Shown here: positions 49,968-50,853 of the stretch, one piece after another
Layout: each line of letters starts with the position of its first letter
How positions within the stretch are numbered: the stretch's first letter is position 1
Assembly (NCBI GenBank): GCA_003279455.1
Contig: QCHU01000006.1
Span: forward strand, 1-50,853
DNA length: 50,853 nt
Direction: 5' to 3'
Source of the DNA: Prochlorococcus sp. AG-402-G19
Lineage (GTDB): Bacteria; Cyanobacteriota; Cyanobacteriia; PCC-6307; Cyanobiaceae
The notes under the pieces: generated by a model
Told to the model about the DNA's origin: nothing
What the model saw: the letters and a program-made list of their open reading frames with translations, nothing else
Databases searched by the model: none
Made by a program: the position numbers and the translations under genes

Positions 49968-50853
49968 ATGTTTATGGGAGATGAGAGGAATTCTAAAAGA
50001 TTAAAGCGGTGGGGACTTGCAGGAACCTTTGTGGCGTTAGGTGGTGTTTTGATTTGGAGTGGGGCAGATCTCTTGGTGGGCAGAGCTATAAGCCGCTTTT
50101 CACCTCAAATAGAAAAAACATTATCTAACTCCTTAGGTCATCCTTTGAAAATAGGTGCCTATAGAGGGCTTAGACCATGGGGCGTTGCGCTGGGACGAAC
50201 GAGGTTGCTTTCAGGTGAAAAAGATTCTTCATCAGTCAATATTTCAACTTTAACCGTTAAATTTGCGCCTTTTGCAAGTTTATTCAATTGGCAACCTGTT
50301 GCAATATTTAATCCAGAGGGGACTGAAATTACACTAACCAAAAATAATAAAGGTTCTTTTTGGGTCTTGCCCCCGGTTGATGATTCCAAGTCAAATAATT
50401 TCCATCTAAGATTTTATCTCAAAGGCTCAACTAAAATTGTATTTAATCCTGGAGAAAAGATATTATTTGCTAAAGGTAATCTTGGTCTGAACCTGGCTAA
50501 GAAAAAGATTTATGGAACTGTTAATTTACATTCTAAAAAGGAGGGAAGTCTCTATCTTTCTGGTAAGGGCTATTGGGATGGATTAGAGTTTCAAACTAAA
50601 GCAAGAGTTAATAAACTTAGACTTGCTTTCTTGCAGGGAATCTTAGGAAATGATTCAAATATTATTTCCAAGGGAAATGTTAATGGTAAAATTAATTTAA
50701 GTATAAAAAAAGGTTATATAAAATGTAAAGGTGATTTAACTGCAAATAATCTAAGCTTAAGAGGAGGAATTCTAAATGATACATTATCTACTGATGAGTC
50801 AAGAATAAAATGTATTAATAAAAGATTAAAAATAACAGAATCAAATTGGCGAT
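49968..50853 (+). CDS. TamB-like (DUF490 family) translocation/assembly protein, 5' part
   Basis: The frame is open from ATG 49968 to the window end, about 295 codons; it would continue as a protein of over 1,000 residues. The N-terminus has a membrane anchor (about 15-35, LAGTFVALGGVLIWSGADLLV), then repetitive beta-rich sequence (KIGAYRGLRPWGVALGRTRL, WQPVAIFNPEGTEITLTKN). This matches TamB/TIC236 proteins that span the periplasm and help lipid or outer-membrane protein transport. ATG 49974 is an alternative start. Confidence 0.8.
   Translation, partial: MFMGDERNSKRLKRWGLAGTFVALGGVLIWSGADLLVGRAISRFSPQIEKTLSNSLGHPLKIGAYRGLRPWGVALGRTRLLSGEKDSSSVNISTLTVKFAPFASLFNWQPVAIFNPEGTEITLTKNNKGSFWVLPPVDDSKSNNFHLRFYLKGSTKIVFNPGEKILFAKGNLGLNLAKKKIYGTVNLHSKKEGSLYLSGKGYWDGLEFQTKARVNKLRLAFLQGILGNDSNIISKGNVNGKINLSIKKGYIKCKGDLTANNLSLRGGILNDTLSTDESRIKCINKRLKITESNWR

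Overview
This window looks like chromosome of a marine picocyanobacterium, most likely Prochlorococcus. It is AT-rich and gene-dense, with short intergenic gaps and several TTG/GTG starts. It carries a complete alpha-carboxysome operon with form IA RuBisCO, both the light-dependent (por) and dark-operative (chlL, chlN, chlB) protochlorophyllide reductases, plastocyanin, ndhL and a cyanobacterial acyl-ACP reductase. The extra shell gene csoS1E suggests a low-light-adapted lineage; that clade placement is inference. I see no insertion sequence, prophage, CRISPR array or genomic island.

Layout. 1-7.7 kb: lipid and general metabolism (acyl-ACP reductase, accA, an SDR, trpF, an S2P-type protease, a lipoate-ligase-like protein), then por. 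6.8-10.9 kb: the DPOR genes, chlL divergent from chlN-chlB across a 359-bp control region that holds a perfect 11-bp tandem repeat. 11.4-20.9 kb: the carboxysome region, with csoS1D convergent with rdgB, followed on the plus strand by csoS1, rbcL, rbcS, csoS2, csoSCA, csoS4A, csoS4B, csoS1E and an acRAF-like gene. 20.9-32.3 kb: housekeeping genes (ridA, gloB, hisG, an ABC exporter, a GNAT, a glycosyltransferase pair, dnaA, a GST, gor, a Na+/Ca2+ antiporter). 32.4-35.6 kb: pyrC, tRNA-Leu(UAA), ndhL, a DUF3007 gene, trpA and a YciI-like gene. 35.5-37.5 kb: a compact minus-strand cluster headed by a group 2 sigma factor and ending in a c-type cytochrome. 37.9-50.9 kb: hisIE, a divergent PTPS-like gene, clpB, petE with a textbook terminator, a NAD-dependent epimerase, hemE, glgB, a CocE-type hydrolase, three small conserved cyanobacterial genes, and the 5' part of a TamB-like gene.

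How the genes work together. CO2 fixation dominates the middle. RuBisCO (rbcL/rbcS), its scaffold (csoS2), the carbonic anhydrase (csoSCA), facet proteins (csoS1, csoS1E, csoS1D), vertex proteins (csoS4A/B) and an assembly chaperone (acRAF) lie in assembly order with short gaps. Hairpins sit in all three gaps around the RuBisCO genes and probably tune relative mRNA levels. Next door are chlorophyll synthesis (por, chlLNB, and hemE at the tetrapyrrole branch point), electron transport (petE, ndhL, a cytochrome) and glycogen branching (glgB).

Nearly all genes belong to known families, and I did not find a wholly new multi-gene system. The points most worth a second look are regulatory or small-scale: a LysR-type palindrome inside a candidate 41-codon ORF upstream of csoS1; the tandem repeat upstream of chlN; the hairpins around rbcL and rbcS; the fusion of the tRNA-Leu 3' end to the ndhL start codon; the sigma factor-DUF1232-cytochrome cluster; and the PTPS-like protein whose HGH zinc motif reads HGY.
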